The translations under genes and the position numbers were made by a program. From Xenopus tropicalis (taxonomy: Eukaryota; Chordata; Amphibia; Anura; Pipidae): 64,000 nt of DNA. Below the pieces are notes generated by a model. The model had not been told where the DNA came from. It did no database searches and saw only the letters and a program-made list of their open reading frames with translations. The DNA lies in assembly GCF_000004195.4 (NCBI RefSeq), contig NC_030683.2, positions 82,786,910 through 82,850,909 on the forward strand, written 5' to 3'. Positions 35,368 through 46,310 of this stretch are shown here, piece by piece (position 1 is the first letter of the stretch; the number at the start of each line of letters is the position of its first letter).

Positions 35368-35402
35368 CACACACACACATATATATATATAGAGAGAGAG
35401 TG
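35368..35402. repeat. (CA)n(TA)n(GA)n compound microsatellite
   Basis: CACACACACACA, TATATATATA and GAGAGAGAG follow each other between duplicate copies A and B. Confidence 0.9.
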
Positions 35403-35455
35403 AGGGAGGAGGGGATTACAGTACAATTGCCCCTGTGAGTGTATCATGGACCATG

Positions 35456-35910
35456 TACAGACCTCTCTCTTTTACATAATGTTATTAGTTGAAGTATATA
35501 CAAATTTACTCCTCATTATACTACTAGCATTGGGGGTAGAACTATTTGGGCAGGCTGCTCAATAGTCGTTTCCTTGTTGTTGCTACAGCAGTTAATTGCA
35601 CTGTAGTCACTTGGGCAGCAGGGAAGTCAGCCTGAGTCCAAAAAGGCATCCTCTCTATTAAATATAGAAATCCAGGCTGTGACACTGAGCTGCTGCTACT
35701 GCAACTCATCAAAGTACACAGAGAGCAGTAGTTTGAGTTTACAGAGAGGAGCTTAGTCAGGAATAGGGCAAAGCCTGAATATAGTAACTTTCCCAGGCTT
35801 TGGTTTAAGAAGTCTGTACATTGCATGGTATTTCTATAGATATAGTTCTCGATTTAGCAGCCTTTAGTAGGATCCTTACCTCTAATTTATTGAGTCACAG
35901 ATTTCAGGTC
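35456..35910 (+). repeat. Tandem duplicate, copy B (unexpanded)
   Basis: Landmarks shared with copy A: ATAATGTTATTAG, GGGGGTAGAACTATTTGGGC, TACTGCAACTCATCA, GGGCAAAGCCTGAAT and TTCTATAGATATA. At the minisatellite position it has only about 1.7 degenerate units (GTACACAGAGAGCAGTAG, then GTTTACAGAGAGGAG). Identity to copy A looks around three in four. Confidence 0.7.
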
Positions 35911-36689
35911 ATGCTCAGAGGACAATCCGCTGCTACTGCAGACAGAACCTAAATATAGTATAATCCTCTATTAGTACAACTAGTAGGAGTCCAGATACTG
36001 ATGGGTAAGTATAAAAAACAGAGCCTGCCTATTGTAGCTTAGCTGGGATGCAGCCGACTGTTAGCGAGGCAGGTGCTTGATGGGCTTGGGTCCCACAGGA
36101 GTGTTGACAATTGGCTGCCTGGTTACACTTGCCCACCCAACCCCTAATGGTTGGGTGGCTGGCATGCCAGGTAGTCCATGAAGGCGGATGGTGGTTTATT
36201 ACTGGCAAGCATTCCCTCTGAAAAAAGGTTTGTATAAGAAAGCCACAGCGCCTGTGAAAATACCATACGCTTAGCACAATGTCGCTTGCAGTTTCAGGGC
36301 ACTCAGCTTGCAATTGGGGGGTAGATACAATTTCACCATATCTGTGCAATTATATAGAATTAGCAACCCCAAGATTATATTATAGAGGCCTGCTTACTGT
36401 AGCTTATATGTGTATATATATATATATATATGTATGTATATATATATGTATATTTAAACTGATCACATAGCTCCCTGGCACAATGCTAGCCTTTAATTCA
36501 TAGAACTTATTTTTAAATTTTCTGGGCAGAAAGCAGTTCCCCACTGTCAGTATATGATTTGATCACCTGGGGGGGAGGGCATACAAGCAGGCAAGAAACT
36601 AATAGCCCCCATTCTCGACAAGGTTATTATTTCTTTCTTTCTGTGGCTAGTTGTCACTACAGTGACTATAATATCAAAGCCTAAGAAAA
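35911..36689. other. Interior of the 5.2-kb element, unassigned
   Basis: A 106-codon minus-strand frame at 36029-36349 shows no domain. A TA/TG microsatellite lies at about 36409-36448. Confidence 0.4.
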
Positions 36690-37555
36690 AGTGGTTGGTT
36701 GGCCTTTTTCCCTGAGCTGGGCCCTTATGAGCTAGGCTTGCAAGGTTGGATGGAGGTCTCTGCACAAAGGGATGGGCTGTGGCAAAAAGCACAGTAGTCT
36801 GTACGGGAGCAGCGACAGGAGCAGTTTGGCCTTACCCTCAAAGCTGGGCATTCACAACGTGGAAGGGCTGCTACGGAAGCAGCATGGTGGAGTGGTTGGT
36901 TGGCCTTACCCTCAGAGCTGCGGTAGTGTGTACAGGAGCAGCAAGTGTACGGGAGCAGCAGCAGGAGCAGTTTGACCTTTTCCTCGAAGCTGGGCATCCA
37001 CAACGTGGAAGGGCTGCTACGGAAGCAGCATGGTGGAGTGGTTGGTTGGCCTTACCCTCAGAGCTGGGGTCTCTGAGCTGGGTCTCCACATGTGTGGAAG
37101 GGCTGCTATGGAAGCAGCATGGTGGAGTGGTGGTTGGCCTTAACCTCAGAGCTGGGGTCTCTGACCTGGGTCTCCACATGTGTGGAAGGGCTGCTATGGA
37201 AGCAGCATGGTGGAGTGGTGGTTGGCCTTAACCTCAGAGCTGGGGTCTCTGACCTGGGTCTCCACATGTGTGGAAGGGCTGCTATGGAAGCAGCATGGTG
37301 GAGTGGTGGTTGGCCTTACCCTCAGAGCTGGGGTCTCTGAGCTGGGTCTTCACAGTATGGATGGGCAGCTACCGGACCAGTATGGCAAAGTGGTTGGATG
37401 ACCTTACCCTCTGAGCGAGGCAAGTACAGCCGGAGGGAGGTCTCCACAGAGAGGACAGACAGCTATGGAGCAGCTTGGTAAGTGGTTGGTTGATCTTACC
37501 CTCTGAGCTAGGCGTGTACAGCTGGAGGGCATGGTAAGTGGTTGGTTGACTTGTG
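36690..37555 (+). repeat. VNTR block with 88-bp core units
   Basis: The segment GGAAGGGCTGCTATGGAAGC starts units at 36861, 37007, 37096, 37184 and 37272. The last three intervals are 89, 88 and 88 bp; the first is 146 because of an inserted CAGGAGCAG-rich piece. Degenerate half-units (GTGGTTGGTTGGCCTTACCC, GAGCTGGG) extend the block to both sides. As 88 is not a multiple of three, the frame changes at each unit, which argues against protein coding. Confidence 0.9.
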
Positions 37556-38636
37556 CTCCATTGTTATTAATAGAAGTGCAAGTTTGGTATCCAGGATGGA
37601 ATCAGATTGCCTTTGAAAAGCTGTGTTTGCATCCTAGTCTACCACATGGACAGAATACATGGTAATTTGCAGCAAAATAATGCTACAAATTTTTAGTCTC
37701 TTGGCCAATAGAATGCTCCAGTGGTTTTTGTTTTTTGTGCTCATCAAATCCTCTAGTTGAGAACTATTTGGGCTGATATGCCAGGCATCCTAGTGGGAAG
37801 TTTTGCCTTGCTGTAACGTGTCCAAAAAATATACATCCATAACTGGCCATATTGGTAATTGCACATGGTCATGGATTTAAAGGTATTTCAATAAAGGAAA
37901 GTATTTATTTATGTTTTGCATACATATGATATTTAAAAAAAAATTTAAAAAAAAATGATTTGTATTTATACCATAGAGCTAATGGCCAATTTTATTCTAT
38001 CCTGTGGTACAGTATGTGTGATACAAAAAGAAATGTTTTATAACATAGTTAAAAATTTATGGTGGGGACGAACCCAACTGAAGGTTTTCAGTTGGGCTCG
38101 TTGTGGCGGTAGGACCTTGCCAGAGTACTGCACAGGAAATTTTAGAAGAGGGAGAAAGGAGCTTCTCTCCTTTGACTGCACGGTGGGTTGATTGATACAG
38201 ACGCTACTACTGCTTGTGCTAGGTGACAGCCTGCTTGGATTTCCTATCATCGAGGCACTGCAGATTCAGGACCGGCAGCAGGGCTGCTGAACTTCTCTCA
38301 TGGTGGGAGATGCAGCTCCTGCTGGTAGCAGAGTTTGGGGCCATCCTCTCTGTAGGTAGAGGCAGCCTAATACTCAGTGGTGGATATAATGACATAGTGC
38401 TGATCTCAAGTCTTCAGTAAGGAACAGCAGAGCATAGTAGCGATCTCTTATGGAATTCTGGCTTTGAATATTGCCTTGGGGTGAGGCTGGCAAGGTCCTA
38501 TTTATTTGATAAAATGTAAATAAATGCTGTGGCCTCTTTTTACCCATTTCTGTCTCCTGGTGTTTTATTAATGTATGTAACAATGGGGTTCAGAGGGATG
38601 GCTGAAGGCGAAGGGAAATTGAGGAGTCCCCTTGTC
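37556..38636 (+). other. Right interior of the 5.2-kb element
   Basis: A hairpin, AACCCAACTGAA/TTCAGTTGGGCT, lies at about 38071-38097. About 38515-38580 reads AAATAAATGCTGTGGCCTC then TCTCCTGGTGTTTTATTAATG, which looks like a polyadenylation region or the end of an LTR. I could not confirm either, and found no primer-binding site or coding frame. Confidence 0.35.
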
Positions 38637-38932
38637 AGGTGTTTATAAGCTCAATCGCTGAATGGTTGCTTTGGAATAGGTCATGCCATATAAAGAGAAA
38701 AGCAGGTATGGTGTTTCTCCCACCAAAGAAAATATATTCTCTTTTTTCGCTAGGTTAGGACTGACGCAAGGACACTGCCTTGACGGGGCGCGTCAGCTTA
38801 TGCATACTTTGTACAAACCGTGTAACTAAACGTGTCTCTTTTCACTAAAATGCAGACATTTTTCCTTCAGTGTGTGCAAAATTGATTTTTTCTCTTGAAG
38901 CTATATAATGGGGTGCTGGGGTAATGTGTATA
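38637..38932 (-). repeat. Right terminal inverted repeat
   Basis: 296 bp, the inverted partner of 33703-33996. It keeps the CpGs lost in the left arm. A TA array of about 20 bp follows immediately. Confidence 0.85.
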
Positions 38933-38956
38933 ATATGTATATATATATATATATTG

Positions 38957-39907
38957 TATTATTTCAATATGTTTTATTTCCTTATATTGTTAGATATGTT
39001 GTACTATAACTAGCTGGGGGGAAAGGGCTGAAGAAGTGTTTAAAACAATATATATTCCACTGGGTAATAAATGAAATCACACGCTTTCATGAGCACCAGA
39101 TACAGTTATAAAAAAGAATGATCATTTGTGTGGAGTCTGAAAAGGGTATGTGTTTCCTAGACCCTGACAGTCTTTATTCGGCAATCAAACTACTGTTTGG
39201 AAGTTTGCTTCCTCCAGTAAAGCCACATTATTTTAATCAATCACAGTAACAGTTTTCTAATTCATGAAAGTGTTTTCAAATCTTGATTTACTGGAAAAAA
39301 TAAATCTTTGGATAAAACAATATTGAGAAAGTGCAGACCAGGAAAGGCATGGAGGATTTCCTGTGATGTTAATTGAGAATACTGTATATTTTCAAGCTTT
39401 AGACCTCTGGATTGATTATGACCAAGAAGCTGTATCAGTGCCATTTCACTGGCAGAATAAAATGCATTTAATTTTAGCTTTGGCTTGATACACCTAATTT
39501 ATTAAAAACTACTGAAGAACCAGGCCAGGAAATATTAATCATATAACAGGTAATTGAACAATGGATAGTCCATTGTACAAACTATAAAAAATGAAGTTAA
39601 TGTTAAATAATATTGTAAATAAATAGTGCCAGTGGAAGAGTTTTTTGGGTGGCATAGGTATGGGAGGAGGTGGCAGTGGATAATTTTTAATAGCTAATGT
39701 TCTGTTTAATAGATCCCATCATAAAGCTTTGTCCCAGCCATACGGAATACTGTGTCCTCATCTTTAGATATTCAATTTACAGGTAGCTATCAGTGTTATC
39801 TGCTTTCTGATTTTCTGATCTTTGGCTGCTATAAGTTGGCCTTTCTTTATATGCATTTGTTTTTTCTTAAGAATCTTTACAATTATAAATAACTGCTATA
39901 TTTCATA
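38957..39907. other. No feature seen
   Basis: AT-rich, with short frames only. Confidence 0.5.
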
Positions 39908-40586
39908 GGGTTGATTCACTAAAGTGCGATAAAACGAGCGCTATTTATAGCATGCGTTAAAAATTTTATTGCTTCTTATTTTTCGCGACTTAACGCACGA
40001 TTCACTAAAAGGATACTTGCGTTAATTTAGACGCAATGCTGTTTGCGTTATTTAAAACGCGAAGACTATTTTCGTGTGGTATTTGACACAACGCAGTGCG
40101 CACAAATTGTCACCGCGTGCGAAAAAATGCACGCCATATTAGCCATTCATGCCATTACTTTCGGAAAACTACTGTTGTGAAAATGACCATTTCCCTGCAA
40201 ACTGGGGGAGCATTACTCTAGGGCCAACACAGACTTGAATAAATCCCACTGCAAAGTCCATATTGTGTTGCCAAAAGCTCATTAACTGTACTTTTCTATA
40301 ATTACCACCTGCCCCAAGTAGGTGTTAATTTTCACATAGACTAATGCGATATTTAGCGCGTTTAACGCTTCATATGTATTTGTGAATCATGCGTTAATAC
40401 TATTTCTATTTGCTAATTAACGAAATGCGTTAAAATTAACGCATTTGGCTGCGCGCTATTTACCGCATGCGATATGTGACTTAACGCATGTCATAATACT
40501 TTAGTGAATCGCACGTTTTTTGTTTGCGTCAATTTTAACGTAAAAAAGCATGCGATAACACTTATCGCACTTTAGTGAATCAATCC
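39908..40586. mobile_element. 'gattcactaaagtgcgataa' MITE, copy 1
   Basis: The left end TTGATTCACTAAAGTGCGAT is inverted at the right as ATCGCACTTTAGTGAATCAA. Subterminal regions repeat GCGTTAA/TTAACGC words, and the centre is unique (GGGCCAACACAGACTTGAA). It is about 680 bp with no reading frame. Other copies are at 46311-46972 and 62992-64000. Confidence 0.85.
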
Positions 40587-40867
40587 TCATGTTTCCTTTA
40601 TTTTCAGAAGATAGCACTAGTAAACATTCAATTAACAGGGACAGTGAGACAGACATTTTTAAACAGCATCATATCACCAAGAATATAAAATATACACAAA
40701 ATGGTTTATTTGGGTATAAGCATGACCACCTGATCCATGGTCAGCAAATAAAGCCTTAGTTCTGGTGATTTTACTGTGGCAAATATATATAGCAAAGTTT
40801 GTTACTGAAACAGAAAACCATTCTAAAATAAAAAGTGTGGCAATGAGATGCATCAATATCTTTTTCA

Positions 40868-40945
40868 GGATTCAGCCAAGTATTGAATCTTTCAGAAAGG
40901 ATTTGGGCGAATCCTGAACTGAATCAGAATGCTAATTTGAATATG
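40868..40945. repeat. Fragment of the 2061-2322 MITE family
   Basis: GGATTCAGCCAAGTATTGAATC and GATTTGGGCGAATCCTGAAC match the body words of the MITE at 2061-2322. No end is preserved. Confidence 0.45.
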
Positions 40946-41761
40946 GGGAGAATGAAAAGTGCCTTTAACTCGTTCACTTAACCTACTTGAACTTTTTGAC
41001 TTAACCGTTGCCAGCCACACACACACAGAACACTCTGATGACAACAGTAAGCTCTGCTGGTATTCCCCATGCTCCACTTGAGGCCTCCCAGTCCCTCTTA
41101 GAGTAACTGCTGTCCCTGACTCTCCACTGGTGAAAGGCCACCTTCTCTCAGTTTCCTGTTCCTTTTTTTTCTCTCCTTCTATCAACTTTATTACTAGTTT
41201 GAACAAAATATGTTTCACCCACTTACAAGCGCAGGATCTAAAGGTTGGGATTCCATGCATGCTTAGCAATGAATTGTACTTTTGCCATAATATATGTTTG
41301 TGCTTTCCTTTTAAAAATAAAGGGAACTAAATGGTAACATATTCAATGGTTTTTGATAATGGTAGACCAAGTCAATGATCCATGGAACTACTTACTGCGA
41401 TACTGGGGTCATTTAGTTAGGTCCCCCTCCTTTTCCTCTTTAGGGTACACTGGCCTTGCTCCTGAATGCTGATTGTATACGCTGAATCAACATTAAATAA
41501 GATCAACTGAAAAGTAACATGTACTTATAAAAAGTTATAAAAAGTTTAATTAATAAGGTTGTACTGTTTTAATCTAAATTATGTGCAGCTGCGCTATTTG
41601 CAGTTTAGTATGTACTGTTCATGAGATGATTTGGTAACCTTAAGGGCAGTGACACAGGGGTTATTATGCCAGTAATGCTGTTGGTTGTTTTATCCCTTGA
41701 TGCTTCAATGTGGGCAACAAAACAGCCTGTGTGTCATTGCCCTTTCTCAAGTGTTTACAAA
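40946..41761. other. No feature seen
   Basis: The 125-codon minus-strand frame at 40892-41269 overlaps the repeat fragment and has no motif. Confidence 0.45.
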
Positions 41762-42525
41762 TAGGGATGTAGCGAACCTCAAAAAAAAAGTTTGCGAACC
41801 TGTTCGCGAACTTCCGCCGAAAATTGCGAATATTCGCGAACTTTGCGAACCCCATAGACTTCAATGGGAAGGCGAACTTTAAAACCTAGAAAACCCATTT
41901 CTGCCCAGAAAAGTGATTTTAAAGTTGTTTAAAGGGTGCCACGACCTGGACAGTGGCATGCAGGAGGGGGATCAAGGGCAAAAACCTCTGAAAAATTGAC
42001 ACACGCCGTTTTTTGAAATGATCGGTAATTTTGCGACTTTTTCGTATTTTCCGGCGCTTTCGTAAAGTTATCGTAAGTTTTGCGACTTTTTCAGAGCTTT
42101 CGTACCGTTATCGTAAGTTTTGCGACTTTTTCGGATCTTTCGTAACGTTATCGTAAGTTTTGCGACTTTTTCGGAGCATTCGTACCGTTATCGTAAGTTT
42201 GCGACTTTTTCGGAGCATTCGTACCGTTATCGTAAGTTTTGCGACTTTTTCGGAGCTTTCGTAACGTTATCGTAAGTTTTGCGACTTTTTCGGAGCCTTT
42301 GTAACGTTATCGTAAGTTTTGCGACTTTTTCGGAGCATTCGTACCGTTATCGTAAGTTTTGCGACTTTTTCGGAGCATTCGTACCGTTATCGTAAGTTTT
42401 GCGATTTTTTCGGTGCCGGCGAACCCAAATTGCGAACATCACGAAAAGTTCGCGAATTTGCGGACTTGCGAACACCCGATGTTCGCGCGAATTAGTTCGC
42501 CGGCGAACAGTTCGCTACATCTCTA
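41762..42525. mobile_element. TA-flanked 'gggatgtagcgaac' element with internal satellite
   Basis: TA lies at both borders (41762-41763 and 42524-42525). The inverted ends are GGGATGTAGCGAAC and GTTCGCTACATCTC. Subterminal regions repeat TTCGCGAA words. The single-copy part (about 41830-42010) includes CATAGACTTCAATGGGAAGG. A TA target suggests a Tc1/mariner-like or similar DNA transposon. No transposase is present. Confidence 0.8.
42082..42412. repeat. 40-bp satellite array inside the TA element
   Basis: The unit is GCGACTTTTTCGGAGCATTC followed by GTACCGTTATCGTAAGTTTT. Units start at 42082, 42122, 42162, 42201, 42241, 42281, 42321, 42361 and 42401: intervals of 40 with one of 39. A diverged unit at 42033 precedes them by 49. 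Confidence 0.95.
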
Positions 42526-43410
42526 TTTACAAAGACATTAACCTAGCTAGACCCTGATGGACATGTTGTCAGTGTCACTTAGTACTTTATTGTGTAAAAT
42601 ACACAGAATCCTTTGATGTATGCCATGCAAGTGAATGTAGGCCCACATTTAACTTCCTGGTTCACACACTACAGTATATTGTTAGTGTTATTTAACATAC
42701 AAACTTTGACTATATTAGTCATAAATGATCAGAATATTTGCGGCAATATTCTACAAATTATCTAATTTTGGATATGTTTGATACAATGAATTTTATGTGG
42801 AATACCTAAGTTGGAGATTCTCCCTAACACAGAACCGTTTATTTTTTCATATCCTCTTGAGTGCCATGCAGACAAGGATTGCGACAAGTGTAATATCTTT
42901 AATGTGCTTTTCCATTTTATCTTTTAGTGTGAAAAATGTCCTAGATGAATAGGGTGGTAATAGAACTATCCAGTCAGAGACAGCTATCAAATTCCTTTAT
43001 TATTCTGCAGAGCCTGGTTAACAAGCAGAGACAATTTGATCTACTTTGATAACTAAGCATCTTAGGATAACACATCAACTGGACAAGTGGGGTCAGTTCA
43101 TCAAAGGAACGCAGCCATGTACATAAAGGTGCTGACTGATTTGTAACACAGTATTTCTACCCGAGGATTGAGGAAAGCTATTTTTTCATGAAAATGTATA
43201 AATGCTATTCACCCAAAATTTTGTCTGAAAATGTCTCAAATTTAAACAAATCAAAGACTAAATGGAGAGATAGGCAAGAGAATGTGCTAGAAACCTCTAC
43301 CTATTAAAAAGAATGAGTTAGAGTTGGCTAATAGCAATGGCAAGGGGAATTTTCACTAATATAAAGACAAATAAATTAGGTTGAGGAGACTGCCTCATTT
43401 AAGAGTTTGG
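42526..43410. other. No feature seen
   Basis: AT-rich, no motif-bearing frame. Confidence 0.5.
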
Positions 43411-43518
43411 AATTCACTCCCAGAATTCCTTTTGTTTGCTTATTTGTTTGAATTCACTCCCAGAATTCCTTTTGTTTGCTTATTTGTTTGAATTCACTCA
43501 CAGAATTCCTTTTGTTCA
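43411..43518. repeat. 40-bp tandem repeat, ~2.7 units
   Basis: AATTCACTCCCAGAATTCCT followed by TTTGTTTGCTTATTTGTTTG starts at 43411, 43451 and 43491. The first two units are identical, and the third begins with one change. Confidence 0.95.
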
Positions 43519-43847
43519 CTAATATAAAGGAAACTCCAGTGGGTATTTAGTAATTCTGTCTAAAAAATAAGTGTATTATTAGTTTCTTGCACTTGTTTAT
43601 CTAGTTAATAATTTATTTGTGAGTTCCTAAACCCAACACTATTTTTCCAGCTGCAAACAACACACTCATGCTGTGAGACACTGGCAGATTTCACAGGCTC
43701 TAACTGCATGATTTCAGTATAAGGCAGCAATTTGCAATCCACAACAGCATGGTCGAGATGTTTGCAGTAGGAAAACAATGTTAGGCTGACAATGCAAAAC
43801 CACAGGAAAAAGAGAAAAATAGATTCTCACTTGAAGGCTTATTTATC

Positions 43848-44035
43848 AATTTCTAATTTGTGAATTTCAGATTTTTTTGTTCAATTTTATTAAACTCAAA
43901 ATTTTACTAAACTCAATTGTTTTCTTATTGATTACAAATTTGAATTAAAAAAAATCGATTGACTTAAACCATTAAAAACATTTCATTTTTAATTTTTTTT
44001 GTTAATCTTTTTTTTTTTCAACTTAAAAGTGATGG
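43848..44035. repeat. Probable decayed AT-rich MITE
   Basis: TTATTTATCAATTTCTAATTTG and inverted AAATTTGAATT words suggest one of the frog 'ttatttatcaa' MITEs, but the right end is not clear. Confidence 0.35.
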
Positions 44036-44574
44036 GTAGAATATGAAAAAAAGCACCAGGCTGAGAGCAGTAGGACCTTACCCTTAGTGCTCTTGCACAT
44101 GCATCTAGGCCAATAGTAAAGGACTCCTCTAGTGTAACAAACGTGTAGTTAAACTTGAAGCAATAGGAGAACAATCAATGATTGCATTTACTTAAAATAA
44201 CATTTCAGCAAATATACACATATAGCTATGTATATTTTTGCAGTGCAACCCAACAGCTCACTGGCAAACACAGTGCTTTTCCAGGCTGTAAATCTCAGCA
44301 GTGACAAGCAGCCCTTCTTTTAGCTATACAGTAATGACTACTACTATACAGTAATGACTACAACTGATCAGATACCCAGACAGGAGCTACTGGCCTACCC
44401 AAGCCACCAAAGTGAAGTGGGTGTAACCCTACTAGTATCGATCTTTCCATATGTACAGAAAGAAACATAGGCCCCTACATTGTTGCAAATCTCGTCTATC
44501 GCCCCAAATATGTTCTGCTGTGTCTCTCCCCTCTCTCAAACTGTACCTCCAACCTGCGCCGACTAATTTCTCTC
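44036..44574. other. No confident feature
   Basis: A 19-bp tandem duplication (CTATACAGTAATGACTAC) lies at about 44324-44365. Otherwise there is nothing I can assign. Confidence 0.45.
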
Positions 44575-44690
44575 TGTATTTCCTGGCAGTGTAAACAGTG
44601 GGTTTGGTCTGGTGGGGCCCACAAGGGCCAGGGCCGAATTGCTTTTCACCCAGTGCCCTGCCAGCCCAGTCTGACACTGCAGAAAAGTAT
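44575..44690 (-). repeat. 'gtgtcagactggg' repeat fragment
   Basis: The minus strand reads CAGTGTCAGACTGGGCTGGC and continues through GGGCCCCACCAGACC. It resembles 30605-30675. Class unknown. Confidence 0.45.
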
Positions 44691-45152
44691 TAGGTAACTT
44701 GTAAAGGTGTAAGGTGAAGGCAGGCAAAAAAAAGATCTTTGTGTTCAAAAAATATGCAAAGGATGAAAACCATCTTGGGCAAGTGTACCATGCAACATGT
44801 GGCCTTATATAACAAAAAGGGCACCAGAACACTAATTGGTACTGAGAACTGGCCCACTGGTTTGAGAATGCGCCTGCTCACATCACTATATATGGCTCCA
44901 GTATCAACACAAACTTCCAAGAAGAGTCAAAGCATATGATGATGTAGGCAGAGAACCGGCACAGCAAGATGTAAAGGATTGCACCAGTCTCCCAGTGTGC
45001 GTAACACACACAGCATTTCCACACTTTTTCCCTGTCCTGAGTCCAGCAGAGTTAGCACCTTAAATACTCTTCCATGTAATTTTCCTGTTTTTCCCTTTGG
45101 GGAAGATGATTCCATCTGTGTAGCTGGTGTTTGGCTTCCCTCATCCAACAAT
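44691..45152. other. No feature seen
   Basis: Short frames on both strands without motifs. Confidence 0.45.
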
Positions 45153-45384
45153 GGGCCAGATTCAATTCAGTGAGAAAAAGGTTTATTGCGTGAAAACTCA
45201 TCAATGAGATTCAATTCGGGATGCAATTCAATTCAGAAAAACTTATATCAAAGTATATTACGTAAAAACTAAAATCTATTGAAGTCTATGGGAAAAAAAT
45301 GTTCTCCTTAAATTAAATCTCAGACATGAATTTTCAAGTTGTAAACCATGAGAAAACATTTTCTCATTAAATTGAATCTGGCCC
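45153..45384. mobile_element. 'gggccagattcaatt' MITE
   Basis: Inverted ends GGGCCAGATTCAATT and AATTGAATCTGGCCC, with AAT directly outside each end as a possible 3-bp target duplication. The 232-bp body is AT-rich. Confidence 0.75.
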
Positions 45385-46310
45385 AATGTGTCCATATTCC
45401 TTCCCAACTTATCTCTTGCCAGAATTCTTACTTGTGATGCTCCAATCTGCTCTATCATTATTACAGAGAGTAAATGCTTTCATAAAAGTTATTATATTCA
45501 GTTGACATTAGCAACCCTATAGGGTGTTGTAGTAAAGAACTGCAGTTTAAGTTATTATAGCATTAAACATGTAAAAGTGTAGAATTGGCAGCTCAAACTA
45601 CGAACTCTGGGAAATATTACAATTATAGTCATATTAATGTTAAAAATTGTGATTTATATCTGCAGCTATACTTCTTTAAGTGAGATATATTAGCTATGTG
45701 AATGGCAGCTGTTCCAGTACCAGAAATCAAGTAATGGCATGAAATGCTACAAAAGATTCTTTTTTTATGTAAAGTTACATTTATTGATTTATCCATATAA
45801 TAAAAACAAAAAGGGGGCTACATATTGGACTTTCTGATGCAGAAAATGACCATGCAACATATGTGAAGTGCTACATTAGTCACCTCGATGTTATCTAACA
45901 TAGTAAGATTACTGTTCAGTTTTTCTTGCTAACAATGAATTTTAATCAAATATCAGAAAAGGCATATACTGTTCTAATTAATTTTTTGGAGGTAGGTGGA
46001 ATTCGTTTAATGCCTCTGGCAACAGCAATCCGAACCAAGACCAGGAAACAGCAAAGTGAATGTTTCCAGGGCAACAGGATATTTATTGGAAGATCATCTT
46101 TTATCAGTTAGACTGCTGACCCTTGAAGGTTCTAAGAATCCATCCCAGATGCTGCTGAGATACAACAGACAGCCTGCTTTGTAGTATGCTGGGAGATGGG
46201 GTCTAGCAAATTTTGGATTGTGCAAGAGTGCTTTAGAACCTTTATGGTCCCTTTCTGGTGCACCATTAGTCCTCAGACCTCACATTGCTAAACACATATT
46301 AAAACGCTAT
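45385..46310. other. No feature seen
   Basis: AT-rich, no repeat end or coding motif recognised. Confidence 0.5.

Larger units (their letters stand above)
33703..38932. mobile_element. Unrecognised 5.2-kb element with ~295-bp terminal inverted repeats
   Basis: The left arm 33703-33996 and right arm 38637-38932 are inverted copies, about nine bases in ten identical by eye. They share TATACACATTACCCCAGCAC, GAGACACGTTTAGTTACACG, GTCCTTGCGTCAGTCCTAAC and TTTATATGGCATGACC. The interior carries a hairpin, a tandem duplication, two unrelated minisatellites and no transposase I can recognise. Outside the arms the DNA becomes TA-rich and I cannot define a target duplication. It could be a non-autonomous foldback transposon. 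Large inverted-repeat elements with internal tandem repeats (for example Tx1 and 1723) are known from Xenopus, but I cannot match this one to them. Confidence 0.7.

Noticed and set aside
36725..37401. Overlapping open frames of 60-160 codons on both strands
   Set aside because: They run through the 88-bp VNTR in successive frames; the frame moves with each unit, and no domain is present.
38515..38600. End of an LTR with polyadenylation signal
   Set aside because: AATAAA-like and TG-rich text is suggestive, but I found no partner LTR, primer-binding site or polypurine tract, so I did not call an LTR element.
40892..41269. 125-codon minus-strand frame
   Set aside because: It overlaps a decayed MITE fragment and has no motif.
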